Shown in pieces: positions 8,701 through 17,600 of a stretch of 29,715 nucleotides of DNA. Numbering within the stretch: the first letter of the stretch is position 1; each line of letters opens with the position of its first letter. A program made the translations under genes and the position numbers. The notes under the pieces are model-generated. The model was not told the origin of the DNA, searched no databases, and saw nothing but the letters and a program-made list of their open reading frames with translations. Location of the stretch: positions 1 to 29,715 of the forward strand of contig JAUYBT010000138.1 in assembly GCA_030692905.1 (NCBI GenBank), given 5' to 3'. Source of the DNA: Bacteroidales bacterium (GTDB lineage Bacteria > Bacteroidota > Bacteroidia > Bacteroidales > VadinHA17).

Positions 8701-11700
8701 CATAATGACTCTCACATTACTCAGATTAGGGTTCCCGGAAACTGAAACCCGCGCGCCTCCATGCGGATAAACAAAGATATCCGAAACGCTTAATGATGAT
8801 CCGGGTTCCTGCATTTGCCTGTTGCGTTCCTGTTTAGCATCCTGTAAAACAGACAGATCTATATCAAAGCTATTTTCCACCGGCCACACTTCTTCTCTTT
8901 TCCCATCTGAATTATTATCATAACGACCTGGAGGAGTAAGTTTTAAAGGAATCTCGTATTCATAAAAATTACCCCTATAATCTGATCCGATTCTGATAAA
9001 TGCTGTCAATTCATCATTCTGCAATGGTTGTCCTATCATGGCTTCAGCATGGACTTCCATTCGTAACCTGCGATACTGTCTTATATCGAGGTTGACATTC
9101 CTGAAGGCAGCACGGGCATCCCCATCCTCAAGATTCTGAACCTTAAGCACCATGGATTGTTCGTTGAGCTGCCTCAACTGTGGGTTCTGTGGGTCGGTTA
9201 TTCTGTCAAATCCGGGTGGTAAAACATAATTAACAGGTTCTTGTCCTGAATTCTCTTCAATACTTACCGAACTTATTTCAAATGTACCATCAGTGGCTTC
9301 AGGCACTGTTACCCTTTCGCCACCTTCCATAAATGAAATATTGTATTTCCTCCATTCAGCCCTCACAAGATCAAGTTTCGCAAATCGCATAATAACAGGT
9401 TCGCTGAAATCCCTGAAGAACATCCTCATGAAACGAATTGATTTAAAGTCTTTTATCGGACCAACAACTTTCTGATAATCTGTAATCGGGATTTTGAACT
9501 GATACCATTTCACTTTAGATCCGCCGGTGTCCGTTTTGGCTGTATATTCAATTTCATCAACGATATAATTTGATCCTACTTTGAGATCTTCAGGCCTCAT
9601 GCTGACTTTGTACTGATAATAACTCTCCGTTTCACTCAATGTATTATCGCGGTTAATATCTTCCATGTTAGGCAATGTTGAACCGGAAGTAGGATAGGAT
9701 TCCTTCGACATCTCTGATGTAGGGGAGTTCCCTTCCTGTCCGTTATATTTTTTGTACCTGTCGAGGATCCCTAACTGCTGATCATCATAATCTGATCCCC
9801 TGAAATAATGAAAATCATCGCCTGACGGGTCATTCAATATCTCCTGGTAGGTCTCAGGGCTGGTGATAAATAATGCTTTCTGAAGATAATCCCTGAAAAA
9901 GGACTGTTCATCCTGGTCTCTTAATCCATCAAGTCCGACATCCTGATATAAACGCGATTCAGGAGCATTGTCAAAAGCATGGACAACAGCCTGAACAGTG
10001 GGTACTCTTCCCCATGCCGTAGTATCAATATTTTTGGGAACAGGCGAACCGGGAAGTCCGTTTTCAAAACTTTTCCTTGAATCACGCAAAATATCTTCAG
10101 AAATATTTCCCAGGTTAATATATAGGCCTCCCCCCTCATGATTGGGATTTTCAACAAAAGGATCCATCACCCAGAACTTTACATATTGAATATTGGCAGT
10201 TTCAAAATCGCTGGTCAGAACCTCTCTCATTATACCTCCCCATCTCGATTTAGGATCATTAAGCTTACCACCTGAGTTCATCCCTTCAGAGTATGGACCA
10301 GTATCTGTATCATAGTTATATGGACCCTTTTCACCGGGATAATATGCAAGGTTTAAAACGGTTATATTCGTGGGAATTCCACTGGGGCTTTCTCTGTAAG
10401 GGAAAATTTCATTTTCGTATATTTCTCTTACAAAATGGCTTGACTGTTCATCAGGATTTTGTTTAATATGATTTGGGGTTGATGATCCGTTACGTAAAAA
10501 AAGCGGGTCAATTACGTACCATGCTAATTTAGCTCTGTTAAATCCGCTTACAAGGTTGTTATTAAATCTGGCTTCAGGAAAAAGCAGATCCTGCCCCTGA
10601 GGAATACTGGCAATTGTCCAGGCATTAAATGATTTAAGATCCAGGGGTATTTCACTGGCTTCAAAATCGTCGATATATGAATTCCCGGCATTTGATATTG
10701 CCCTTGAATGACCAGGAATCAGATTCGCAAACTCACCAAAAAAGGAAAATGTTGAAGGAGTTTTTGTGTCAAGAAACGGTATTTTGTCAATGATCTTTGT
10801 GAGTAATTGTGATTCCGATTTGTATGAGGTATTTAATCCCCAGATTGTATTTGAAATCGGTTCCTCGCCAAAGTTGACTTTCTGGGTATATGGTCTTTCT
10901 GTCAGGTGAAGTATTGTTCCCCCGATATCGAAGTTATCTGAAACTCTGTAGTCGAGATGTGTACCGACAAGAGTTTTTGTCTGGAATCCAAAAAACTGAT
11001 TGCTCTCAAGTGAAACATGAATCGGTGTTTGCGATTCAATAAGAGCGCTGTTAATTATTCTAACAGTTCCCATATTATAATCAACGGTATAATCAGTATT
11101 TTCAGTAAGAGGAACTCCTCCTGCAGTTACCTTTACGGCTCCCTGTGGAATGCTCGATGCATTAAGTCTTATCTCTGATCCTGATTCAGATGAGTATTGT
11201 CCTGTCAGTTTGAATTTGTTTTTCTCAGCCATCTGGCGGGCAACCGTCTGGGTTGAATCATAAAGTTCCTGAAAAACATATTTGCTGACCAGATTAGGAT
11301 CGGCAATCATTTTTTTAAGATGGGTTCCGAATGGTTCAATTACAGGGAAGATAATTTTCCCCCTGTCAAGCATAACCGTAACGCCATCAATAAAATCAAA
11401 ATAGCCGTCGGGCTCCCTGTCAAGCTGTGAATTCAGATTGTCGAGCCCCATTACCTGCAGGAGTATCTTATCTGCAAGCTTTCCTTCAGGGAGGTAGTTG
11501 ATTGAATTACCTGTCTTATCGTCCTGATAAAGAACATTCAATTCAAAATCCTTTCTTTCAAGTTTCCCGGAGCCGAGGGAATATACGTTCTTCATCATCA
11601 GATCCCACGTTGGCAGTTTGGGGCTTAAGGTGGTTCCTTTAAGTAGTTTAAGAATCAGAGTCTGCGGGGCACTGATCCCGTCAGTTGAAAACTCTCCTAC

Positions 11701-13149
11701 TTTAAATATCTGACCTCCAAGTGTATATTCATAAGCTACTGCAAGAACCTCATCGGTATTCAGGGAAGTGTTCAACGAAAGATACCCTAATTGCCTGTTA
11801 AAATAATATTCCCTTTCATTAAGTTTCCTGGCGTTTTCAATCTTCTCAAAATCGCGTCCGATCTGGAAACCAGGATATAAAGGGTCAAATGCATTCGTGA
11901 CCTGGTCAACATCTCTTATCATTCCATAATCAGTAGTAAGCAGTTCATACAATCTGTTCGTATTGTTATCAGGGTACATCATTGCACCCGGGGGTTGCTG
12001 AAATGCCGGGATTTTGTTGAAAATATGGTTCGCATTTTCAGCAAGATCCATAAAAGCAACTATATTCCTGTTGCTGGCTTCCTCAAAGCGGCTTGACTTA
12101 TTTGTGACCCAGACTTCAATCCTCTCAATGTTTATACCTGAACTGACAACCGGCAGGTTCTTCAATGCCTCATCATAAGTATCCCTGAAATATTGTGATA
12201 GAAAGAAATGCCGGTTTGCTTCATACTCATCGGCATACACTTCAAAATCCGTTAATTGGGCACCTCCCTTAACTTCAATTACTGACGATTCCCCCTTTTG
12301 CTGCGAAAGCACTGTTGTAACTGTCAGTTTCCCGAATTGCATTTCTGTCTTAAGACCGAAAAGACTATAGCTTCCCGTGATCAGAGTCCCGGTAAGAGGA
12401 AGTGTAACATCTCCGGCTTCAATTTTTTTCAGTATCTCATCTTCCTTTCCTGCATATTGAAGTTTAGTCCTGTTCTCAAACTCAAACATGGCATCAGTAT
12501 TATAATTGACACCCAGCTGCATTTTGTCACCAATTGTACCGGTGACATTCATCTGAATTTTTTCTTTGAAATCGAATGTAGATATTGTTTGGAGTTTTTC
12601 CGAAAGTGCCGGGTTTTGAGTCCGGGAAATATTAATCCCAAAGATCAGTTCAGCTGATCCCTGGGGGATAATATTGATTGTGTTGCTGCCGAAAATCTTA
12701 TCGAATGCTGCACCACCGATTTCGATCTGTGGTATCAGGTTTGACCTGAAACCTGATTCATGTCCGGAAATACGTGATTGCCAGTAGTCACGCATTGCTC
12801 TGCTATACTCATACTTCCGGAATTCTTCCGGGTTCATATGTACAGGCGTCCGATAATCGAAAGCTCCAATTTTCTGATAAAGAATGTATTCATTCTTATC
12901 AGGGTCATAAATTACAGTCGATTTAAAATTTGACGGATTATCGAGGAAAAGAGGAGCCTTTTGTTTTGATTCCCAGGGGATTCCGGAATTATCTTTTAAT
13001 TTCAAAACTGATCTGCGGGTTGTATCAACTGCCCCGGTAGCCTGTAAAGCAGTCTGACTACTTGCTTCTGTGAACCTTAAGAGAAAAGAAGCGAACAGTA
13101 CAAGATACGAAAATACCAGAAGATTTTTATATGATATCCCTGATCCCAA
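5713..13149 (-). CDS. sprA: cell surface protein SprA/Sov, type IX secretion translocon
   Basis: A 2,478-residue outer-membrane protein of the SprA/Sov family, the very large beta-barrel through which type IX secretion cargo crosses the outer membrane. A hydrophobic signal sequence spans about residues 9-24, with likely cleavage near ASS-QT (about 27-33). The mature part begins with the family's N-terminal region (IPWESKQKAPLFLDNP, then RDYWQSRISG and IPQIEIGGAAFDKIFGSNTI). It continues with a TGTIGDKMQLGVNYNTD segment and ends in amphipathic strands closing with FGFSVKFTLVQ. The length is normal (about 2,300-2,500). No ATG precedes the signal peptide: an in-frame TAA lies three codons upstream, so the likely start is TTG at 13149. 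It begins 18 bases after ruvA, as the last member of the tightly packed aminopeptidase-pdxA-ruvA-sprA run. The corresponding cargo is not in this window. Confidence 0.94.
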   Translation of the reverse strand: MGSGISYKNLLVFSYLVLFASFLLRFTEASSQTALQATGAVDTTRRSVLKLKDNSGIPWESKQKAPLFLDNPSNFKSTVIYDPDKNEYILYQKIGAFDYRTPVHMNPEEFRKYEYSRAMRDYWQSRISGHESGFRSNLIPQIEIGGAAFDKIFGSNTINIIPQGSAELIFGINISRTQNPALSEKLQTISTFDFKEKIQMNVTGTIGDKMQLGVNYNTDAMFEFENRTKLQYAGKEDEILKKIEAGDVTLPLTGTLITGSYSLFGLKTEMQFGKLTVTTVLSQQKGESSVIEVKGGAQLTDFEVYADEYEANRHFFLSQYFRDTYDEALKNLPVVSSGINIERIEVWVTNKSSRFEEASNRNIVAFMDLAENANHIFNKIPAFQQPPGAMMYPDNNTNRLYELLTTDYGMIRDVDQVTNAFDPLYPGFQIGRDFEKIENARKLNEREYYFNRQLGYLSLNTSLNTDEVLAVAYEYTLGGQIFKVGEFSTDGISAPQTLILKLLKGTTLSPKLPTWDLMMKNVYSLGSGKLERKDFELNVLYQDDKTGNSINYLPEGKLADKILLQVMGLDNLNSQLDREPDGYFDFIDGVTVMLDRGKIIFPVIEPFGTHLKKMIADPNLVSKYVFQELYDSTQTVARQMAEKNKFKLTGQYSSESGSEIRLNASSIPQGAVKVTAGGVPLTENTDYTVDYNMGTVRIINSALIESQTPIHVSLESNQFFGFQTKTLVGTHLDYRVSDNFDIGGTILHLTERPYTQKVNFGEEPISNTIWGLNTSYKSESQLLTKIIDKIPFLDTKTPSTFSFFGEFANLIPGHSRAISNAGNSYIDDFEASEIPLDLKSFNAWTIASIPQGQDLLFPEARFNNNLVSGFNRAKLAWYVIDPLFLRNGSSTPNHIKQNPDEQSSHFVREIYENEIFPYRESPSGIPTNITVLNLAYYPGEKGPYNYDTDTGPYSEGMNSGGKLNDPKSRWGGIMREVLTSDFETANIQYVKFWVMDPFVENPNHEGGGLYINLGNISEDILRDSRKSFENGLPGSPVPKNIDTTAWGRVPTVQAVVHAFDNAPESRLYQDVGLDGLRDQDEQSFFRDYLQKALFITSPETYQEILNDPSGDDFHYFRGSDYDDQQLGILDRYKKYNGQEGNSPTSEMSKESYPTSGSTLPNMEDINRDNTLSETESYYQYKVSMRPEDLKVGSNYIVDEIEYTAKTDTGGSKVKWYQFKIPITDYQKVVGPIKDFKSIRFMRMFFRDFSEPVIMRFAKLDLVRAEWRKYNISFMEGGERVTVPEATDGTFEISSVSIEENSGQEPVNYVLPPGFDRITDPQNPQLRQLNEQSMVLKVQNLEDGDARAAFRNVNLDIRQYRRLRMEVHAEAMIGQPLQNDELTAFIRIGSDYRGNFYEYEIPLKLTPPGRYDNNSDGKREEVWPVENSFDIDLSVLQDAKQERNRQMQEPGSSLSVSDIFVYPHGGARVSVSGNPNLSNVRVIMIGVRNPIKTRNQAADDGNPKYGEVWINELRLSDFIENGGWAANAHLQARLADLGTIDMVGQASTPGWGSIEKKVNERSKEQIMKYDISSSVELGKFFPEKIGVRFPVYVGYSETRIKPQYNPLDPDIPLQDALDGAKNQNVKDSIRTISEDFARRKTITVSNAGITKRGEKPHAWDLANFTVNYTYNEIYRSNTKTEIDLEKNYRGGINYDFEAQPANVMPFKNVEFLNSPVLKLIKDFNFYVFPKSLSFRTDLNRFYNELKTRNINNPYLRVTPSFRKDFEWSRIYDFKYDVTRQLKFDFTATNLARIDEPFGGVDKKRYSNSYENWRDSVMVNLRNFGRTTTYKHFINVTYTIPVNKLPMLSWVNANARYSADYTWLAGPLFPDSLNINLGNSIKNHNELTLTVMANMSTLYSKSKFLKSIEDNTRPDAAQKMKVELKTVTYTKDNVNFKVNAVKAINHNLNTKDVIVKIVGKSGEEVKGNMKIVDENRVNFTAAEQADGARVLVEGKVKKNRNPLTVTGEYLIRALMGVRSVSLTYTSAQGQFLPGYSPETKFLGMSNSNDILAPGWPFILGYSDKNFFDRAVTNGWISTDTLLNTPALYNNKLDISARSLVEPFPGLRIDINADRRYLEAVSSYYVADNNGNFPDSTRNRIISGNFSISVISWGTAFEKISKENDYLSPTFEAFKNNAIIISERRAAERQKIDPGYDPYTDPLTGNPVDGPFKSGYGNTSREVLIPAFIAAYTKSNPKKVGLETFPGALRMMPNWRINFDGLSKFEFIQRTFRSVNLMHQYRSTYQIGSFITNMSYEVDGGGINRIRDLQNNYIQQYEINVVSINEQFSPLINIDLNWKNSLTTRFEWKKSRTVSLNLTSNQIADARINELIFGAGYRFDNVQIILKTRGGQRALKSDLNLRLDFSVRDNKTLARKLVENVNQPVVGQKVFTIGTTADYVLSDRFNLQIFADHSMNNPFVANTFPTSNTNFGFSVKFTLVQ

Positions 13150-13167
13150 TCCGGCTTACATTCAGAA

Positions 13168-13749
13168 TTACAAGTTTTTAAGCGCTCTCTTAATCATATC
13201 CTCCACAGTCAGGTTCTTTTCTTCTCTGATTATTTTATCAAGGACTTTTGAGACAGCGCTTTTGGCAAATCCAAGCATCACTAATGCAGATAACGCCTCT
13301 TCCCGTTTTGTATTGTCTGCAAATGCAAATATTTCGCCACTTCCTGCCTGTTTGCCCAGTTTGTCTTTCAGGTCAACAATTATCCTCTGGGCGGTTTTTA
13401 ATCCAATACCCTTAACACTCTTAAGAATATTTACATCGGACCCAATAATTGCCTTTTCTATTTCACCCGGACTAAGTGAAGAAAGCATCATCCTTGCAGT
13501 ATTTGCACCAACACCTGTAACAGAAATCAACAATCTGAAAATATTCCGTTCTTCACTATCCGCAAATCCAAAAAGCTGGTGACTATCCTCCCTGATGACC
13601 TCATGCACAAGGAGCTTATATTCGTTTTTCCCTTCAAGTTTCGAAAATGTGGATATCGAAATATTGAGAAGATAGCCGATTCCCCCGGTTTCAAGGGTAA
13701 GGAATGTCGGAGTGATCTGGGTTATGGCTCCTTTAATATAATCTATCAT
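13168..13749 (-). CDS. ruvA: Holliday junction branch-migration protein RuvA
   Basis: A 193-residue DNA-binding subunit that recognises four-way junctions and loads the RuvB motor during recombination repair. The N-terminal OB fold (about 1-62) begins MIDYIKGAI. Two helix-hairpin-helix motifs follow: ISVTGVGANTARMML (about 75-89) and LKSVKGIGLKTAQRIIVDLKDK (about 109-130). After a short flexible linker comes the RuvB-binding domain III (about 149-193, EEALSALVMLGFAKSAVSKVL). Its ATG is two bases from the pdxA stop and its stop is 18 bases from the sprA start, so it is co-transcribed with both. ruvB and ruvC are not in the window. Confidence 0.96.
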   Translation of the reverse strand: MIDYIKGAITQITPTFLTLETGGIGYLLNISISTFSKLEGKNEYKLLVHEVIREDSHQLFGFADSEERNIFRLLISVTGVGANTARMMLSSLSPGEIEKAIIGSDVNILKSVKGIGLKTAQRIIVDLKDKLGKQAGSGEIFAFADNTKREEALSALVMLGFAKSAVSKVLDKIIREEKNLTVEDMIKRALKNL

Positions 13750-13751
13750 AA

Positions 13752-14852
13752 TTATTGTTCGGCAATAAAAATATCCGGAGGAAGTTCATCAATACGGTCA
13801 CTATGAATTTCGATATCTTGATGCTTCAAAGGATTTTTTGATATTTCGGCGTAGATCTTCCTGTTTCTGAATATGTCGCAGGCAAGGTAAATTGCCTGAC
13901 GGAATGAGTTTTCCGAGGCTTCGCCTTTTCCGGCAATTGCAAAAGCAGTTCCATGAACCGGGGATGTCCTGATAAAAGGCAATCCTGCAGTGAAGTTAAC
14001 CCCTGAATCAAACGATAACGCCTTAAATGGAGGAAGTCCCTGGTCGTGGTACATTGAAAGTATACCATCGAATTTTGTGAATGATCCGGCTCCGAAAAAT
14101 CCGTCAGCCGGGAAAGGTCCAAAGGTCAGTATCCCTTCTTCCTGTGACTGTTGAATTGCAGGGATAATTATTTCAGCCTCTTCTGTTCCCAGTAATGAGT
14201 TATCACCTGCATGAGGATTGAGTCCGAGTACTGCTATACGTGGTTTGCGGATTCCGAAATCGAGTATGAGTGAGTGATTCATCAGCCTGATTTTTTGCAT
14301 GAGCGATTCCAAAGTTATCAGTTCCGGAACTTTGCTGAGCGGAACATGGCCGCTGGCAAAACCAATTCTCATGCTCTCTCCGATCATAAACATAAGGACT
14401 TCTTTAGTGCCTGCTTTTGATTTCAGATACTCTGTATGCCCATTAAAATGAAAATTTTCTGATTGAACATTGTGTTTATCAATTGGAGCAGTAATAAGAA
14501 CATTAATTTTGCCACTTATAAGGTCTTTCACAGCTTTTTCGAGAGAAATAAGTGCTGCCTCTCCGCCTTGCCGAGTCGACTTACCAAGCTCAACCCTGGT
14601 ATTATCATCAAGGCAATTGATCATGTTAGCCTTTTTCGAATGGGCTTCTTCAGCAGACTTGATATTGTTGAAACTGAAATTATTAATATTTAAAGCCTTT
14701 CGATGATAAGCTGCCACCTTGGGGGAACCATATACAACGGGTATGCAAATATCATTTATCACAGGATCAGAAAGAGCTTTGATTATAACCTCATATCCGA
14801 TACCATTTATATCTCCATGTGAGATGCCGGCAATTATCATTTTCTTTTCCAT
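13752..14852 (-). CDS. pdxA: 4-hydroxythreonine-4-phosphate dehydrogenase PdxA
   Basis: A 366-residue NAD-dependent, divalent-metal enzyme of pyridoxal 5'-phosphate synthesis. It oxidises 4-phosphohydroxy-threonine, which then decarboxylates to the 3-amino-acetone phosphate used by PdxJ. The three metal-binding histidines are visible: H169 in SGHVPL, H214 in NPHAGD and H269 in YHDQG. The N-terminal motif is GDINGIGYEV, a variant of the common GDPAGIGPE. Substrate-binding TAPIDKHN lies at about 121-128. The length is slightly above the usual 330. It lies 6 bases after the M17 aminopeptidase and 2 bases before ruvA in one operon; the grouping with a repair gene and a secretion gene is not obviously functional. 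Confidence 0.95.
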   Translation of the reverse strand: MEKKMIIAGISHGDINGIGYEVIIKALSDPVINDICIPVVYGSPKVAAYHRKALNINNFSFNNIKSAEEAHSKKANMINCLDDNTRVELGKSTRQGGEAALISLEKAVKDLISGKINVLITAPIDKHNVQSENFHFNGHTEYLKSKAGTKEVLMFMIGESMRIGFASGHVPLSKVPELITLESLMQKIRLMNHSLILDFGIRKPRIAVLGLNPHAGDNSLLGTEEAEIIIPAIQQSQEEGILTFGPFPADGFFGAGSFTKFDGILSMYHDQGLPPFKALSFDSGVNFTAGLPFIRTSPVHGTAFAIAGKGEASENSFRQAIYLACDIFRNRKIYAEISKNPLKHQDIEIHSDRIDELPPDIFIAEQ

Positions 14853-14858
14853 AAATTG

Positions 14859-16316
14859 TTATTTCTTATCTGAGTAGTCAGCTGCAAATCTTTTTAAAAA
14901 TGTTGAAAGCAGCCTTAATCCTGACCCGGGTACGTTCTTTAATCTATAAAAATCATCCTTCTTAAGCATCTCCGTACCGGCAATATCCAGGTGTATTAAT
15001 GGGAATTCTGCAAAACGCTCAAGAAATTTCCCGGCGATTATGGCACCCGCTTCACGTCCACCAATATTTTTAAGATCAGCTATATCAGACTTCAACAGCT
15101 CTCCATATTCATCCCAGAAAGGTAATTCAGCAATTCTTTCATAAACATCGTTACCGCATTCTTCAAGGAGGTTGATATATTTTCTGTCGGCATTGGTCAT
15201 AACAGCAATTGCCTGGTTTCCAAAGGTCATTGCTGCCGAACCTGTCAGTGTTGCAATATCAATAATAAGTTCCGGCGAATACTTTGATGCATAACTGATA
15301 GCATCGGCCAGGATAAGCCTGCCTTCAGCATCGGTATTACCAATTTCAACAGTCATTTTATTATACATGGTAATGATGTCTCCCTGAGTATATGCATTTC
15401 CTCCGGGACGGTTATCCGTTGACGGAATCAATCCTATGATATGAAGCGGAATACCTGTCATGGCTGCCGTATGTAAAACGCCTGTAACTATTGCAGCTCC
15501 AGCCATGTCTCCATTCATACCGGCCATATAATCACCGGTTTTAATATTCAGACCTCCTGTATCATATACAATTCCTTTCCCAATCAGGATAATAGGTTTC
15601 TTGTTAAGACAGTTTTCAGGTTGCCATTCAAGTATACAGAATACCGGAGGATCAACACTTCCTTTATTGACAGCCAGAAGTCCTCCCATTTTAAGCGCTT
15701 CGATCTTACCTTTAGTCAACACTTCAACTGTAAACCCGGCAGAATCTCCGATTTTTTTAATCTCCCCGGCCAGAGCTGTAGCATTCAGATGGTTAACCGG
15801 TTCATTAATCAGATCGCGTGTAAAATAGGCTGCATCTGTCAGATCAATAAGCCATTTAATCTCTGAATCATTGATATCACCATGTAAGAGAAGTTTTGTC
15901 AGATAATTTTTTCTCTCACCCTTCTCTGCTTTTGTCTTGTACTTTTCGAATGAATAGACGCTTAAGAGAAGTCCTTCAGCAAAATCTTCAATAGCTCCCT
16001 TATAAACATTATCAGAGGTAATTACCAGTTCGGAATGGTTGTTTTCTTTTATCAGTTTTCTTAAATTATAAGAAGTTTTTCTAAGCTCTTCCTTTATTTT
16101 ATATGGACTGATTCCCTCCTTCAATCTGACAAGGTAGGTGCATTTATTATAAGAATTAATGAAAACAAATTCTTCCTTCGCCTGCAACTGTTTTTGAGCA
16201 AATTCCTTTTCTGATTTACTGAGGATTAACCTTTCAGGTATCTGGTCACTTCCAAGAATACACATAACAGATTGGTCAGCTGATATTTGTGATATTCTTA
16301 TGATTTGAGGTTTCAT
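14859..16316 (-). CDS. M17 family leucyl aminopeptidase
   Basis: A cytosolic two-metal aminopeptidase that removes N-terminal residues from peptides. I place the start at the ATG at 16316, giving 485 residues. An upstream TTG at 16346 would add ten residues, but it overlaps a -7 promoter box, so those residues are probably untranscribed. Numbering from that TTG, the metal and catalytic residues are K257 (IGKGIVYD), D262, K269 (NIK), D280 (NGDMAGAA), and D339 and E341 in the family signature NTDAEGRL (337-344). The N-terminal domain (about 1-170) is the divergent macro-like part of the family. It is the first gene of the run leading to pdxA, ruvA and sprA. The closest subgroup (PepA or another M17 branch) cannot be fixed by eye. 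Confidence 0.9.
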   Translation of the reverse strand: MKPQIIRISQISADQSVMCILGSDQIPERLILSKSEKEFAQKQLQAKEEFVFINSYNKCTYLVRLKEGISPYKIKEELRKTSYNLRKLIKENNHSELVITSDNVYKGAIEDFAEGLLLSVYSFEKYKTKAEKGERKNYLTKLLLHGDINDSEIKWLIDLTDAAYFTRDLINEPVNHLNATALAGEIKKIGDSAGFTVEVLTKGKIEALKMGGLLAVNKGSVDPPVFCILEWQPENCLNKKPIILIGKGIVYDTGGLNIKTGDYMAGMNGDMAGAAIVTGVLHTAAMTGIPLHIIGLIPSTDNRPGGNAYTQGDIITMYNKMTVEIGNTDAEGRLILADAISYASKYSPELIIDIATLTGSAAMTFGNQAIAVMTNADRKYINLLEECGNDVYERIAELPFWDEYGELLKSDIADLKNIGGREAGAIIAGKFLERFAEFPLIHLDIAGTEMLKKDDFYRLKNVPGSGLRLLSTFLKRFAADYSDKK

Positions 16317-16343
16317 ATAATAATCCGGGGGTTTCTGAAGATG

Positions 16344-16351
16344 CAAAGTTA
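16344..16351 (-). promoter_or_regulatory. -7 box of the aminopeptidase-pdxA-ruvA-sprA operon
   Basis: On the minus strand this is TAACTTTG, a perfect TAnnTTTG, 27 bases upstream of the ATG at 16316. The nearest TTTG further upstream is 25 bases away, longer than the usual 19-21, so the -33 element is uncertain. Confidence 0.5.
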
Positions 16352-16360
16352 ATTAAAATA

Positions 16361-16392
16361 TTGATTGTTTCGTTTCCAAAGCGCTACCTTTG
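16361..16392 (+). promoter_or_regulatory. promoter of mqnC
   Basis: A -7 TACCTTTG at 16385-16392 is preceded by TTG at 16361-16363 with a 21-base spacer, the Bacteroidota promoter form. It lies within the 146-base divergent region between the aminopeptidase operon and mqnC. Confidence 0.6.
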
Positions 16393-16462
16393 CGCTGATT
16401 AATCCTGACAACAAAAAAGGTACTTTATTGTTAAAAAGGATTAAGATAATTTGTTTATACTT

Positions 16463-17551
16463 ATGATTTTAGAACAAATATACGAGAAAGCTCTCGGACT
16501 TATTCCGCTGAATACGGAGGAGGGCGTTGCCCTGTATACTCAGGCTCCGGTTGAGGAGCTGATGTTTGTTGCCAATAAGCTCAGGCAATTGCATAATCCA
16601 GGGAATATTGCCGGATGGATAATCGACAGGAACGTGAACCTTACCAATATCTGCTTTTCGCAATGCTCATTTTGTAACTTTTGCAGGAAAAAAGGATCAC
16701 CCGATGCATATATCACATCGACAGATGATTACATAAGCAAAATTGATGAATTGTATTCACTTGGAGGTGATCAGCTTCTTCTACAGGGAGGTATGAACCC
16801 GGATCTTGACATCGGCTTTTATATTGATCTTTTCAGGAATCTGAAGAAATTATACCCCTCTTTAAAGTTGCATGCTCTCGGACCACCGGAGATTGTTTAT
16901 CTTGCAAAAAAGGAGCGGCTATCCTATACTGATGTTCTTTCGCAGTTAGTCGAAGCAGGACTTGACAGTCTTCCCGGTGCAGGTGCTGAGATTCTTTCCG
17001 ATCGTGTAAGAAGAATTGTTTCTCCTGCAAAAGCTACCACGGAAGAGTGGATTGAAGTTATGAGAGAAGCCCATAAATTAAACCTTCCCACTTCTGCCAC
17101 AATGATGTATGGTCACATAGAAACACCAGAGGAGAGGATTGAACATCTTATCCGGCTCAGGGATCTTCAGGATAAAAAACCAGAAAACCATTATGGATTT
17201 ATAACCTTTATTCCATGGCCATTTCAGGATGAAGGAACAGTTCTTTTGCGGAAACATGGTATCAAAAGCAGTTACAGCGGACCCGACTATATCCGGATGA
17301 TCGCAGTAAGTCGTATTCTATTGAATAACGTAAGAAATATACAAGCCTCAATACTTACCGTTGGTAAGGAGATTGGAATGTTGTCGCTTCATTCCGGGGC
17401 TAACGACCTTGGTTCAATTATGATTGAGGAGAATGTGGTGAGTGCTGCCGGGGCCAACAATCGATTTAATGCCAATGAGATGCAATCGATAATAAAAGAA
17501 GCGGGATTTATTCCGGGCAGAAGAAATCAGAAATATGAGTTGGTGGAATAA
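16463..17551 (+). CDS. mqnC: cyclic dehypoxanthinyl futalosine synthase MqnC
   Basis: A radical SAM enzyme of the futalosine route to menaquinone; it cyclises dehypoxanthine futalosine. The ATG at 16463 gives 362 residues; an in-frame TTG at 16451 lies four codons upstream and looks less likely. The [4Fe-4S] cysteines are C64, C68 and C71 (CFSQCSFC). MqnC rather than its paralogue MqnE is supported by LLLQGGMNPDL, HALGPPEI and FIPWPFQDEGT; MqnE typically has VGGLHP and KAFTAVEI at the first two. The segment DSLPGAGAEILSDRVRRIVS is shared by the family. The gene is monocistronic, with its own promoter and a hairpin after the stop. The other mqn genes are not in the window. Confidence 0.9.
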   Translation: MILEQIYEKALGLIPLNTEEGVALYTQAPVEELMFVANKLRQLHNPGNIAGWIIDRNVNLTNICFSQCSFCNFCRKKGSPDAYITSTDDYISKIDELYSLGGDQLLLQGGMNPDLDIGFYIDLFRNLKKLYPSLKLHALGPPEIVYLAKKERLSYTDVLSQLVEAGLDSLPGAGAEILSDRVRRIVSPAKATTEEWIEVMREAHKLNLPTSATMMYGHIETPEERIEHLIRLRDLQDKKPENHYGFITFIPWPFQDEGTVLLRKHGIKSSYSGPDYIRMIAVSRILLNNVRNIQASILTVGKEIGMLSLHSGANDLGSIMIEENVVSAAGANNRFNANEMQSIIKEAGFIPGRRNQKYELVE

Positions 17552-17558
17552 AACAAAA

Positions 17559-17582
17559 AAACCTGCATATCAATGCAGGTTT
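17559..17582. terminator. bidirectional terminator between mqnC and tatA
   Basis: A perfect 10-bp stem, AAACCTGCAT / ATGCAGGTTT around an ATCA loop, lies 7 bases after the mqnC stop and 18 bases beyond the tatA stop. Read on the minus strand it is followed by a run of seven T (TTTTTTTGTT), making it a strong terminator for tatA. For mqnC the T-run is short (TTT) and interrupted, so termination there is probably weaker. Confidence 0.8.
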
Positions 17583-17600
17583 CCTATGAATATTGTGATA

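Noticed and set aside
13070..13582. A 170-codon plus-strand frame opposite ruvA and the start of sprA
   Set aside because: Antisense to two well-supported genes, with no recognisable domain.
16317..16346. TTG at 16346 as the aminopeptidase start
   Set aside because: It lies inside the -7 box TAACTTTG and would precede the transcript start; ATG at 16316 gives a normal N-terminus.
16463..17551. Identification as MqnE (aminofutalosine synthase)
   Set aside because: The segments LLLQGGMNPDL, HALGPPEI and FIPWPFQ fit MqnC; MqnE typically has VGGLHP and KAFTAVEI at the first two.
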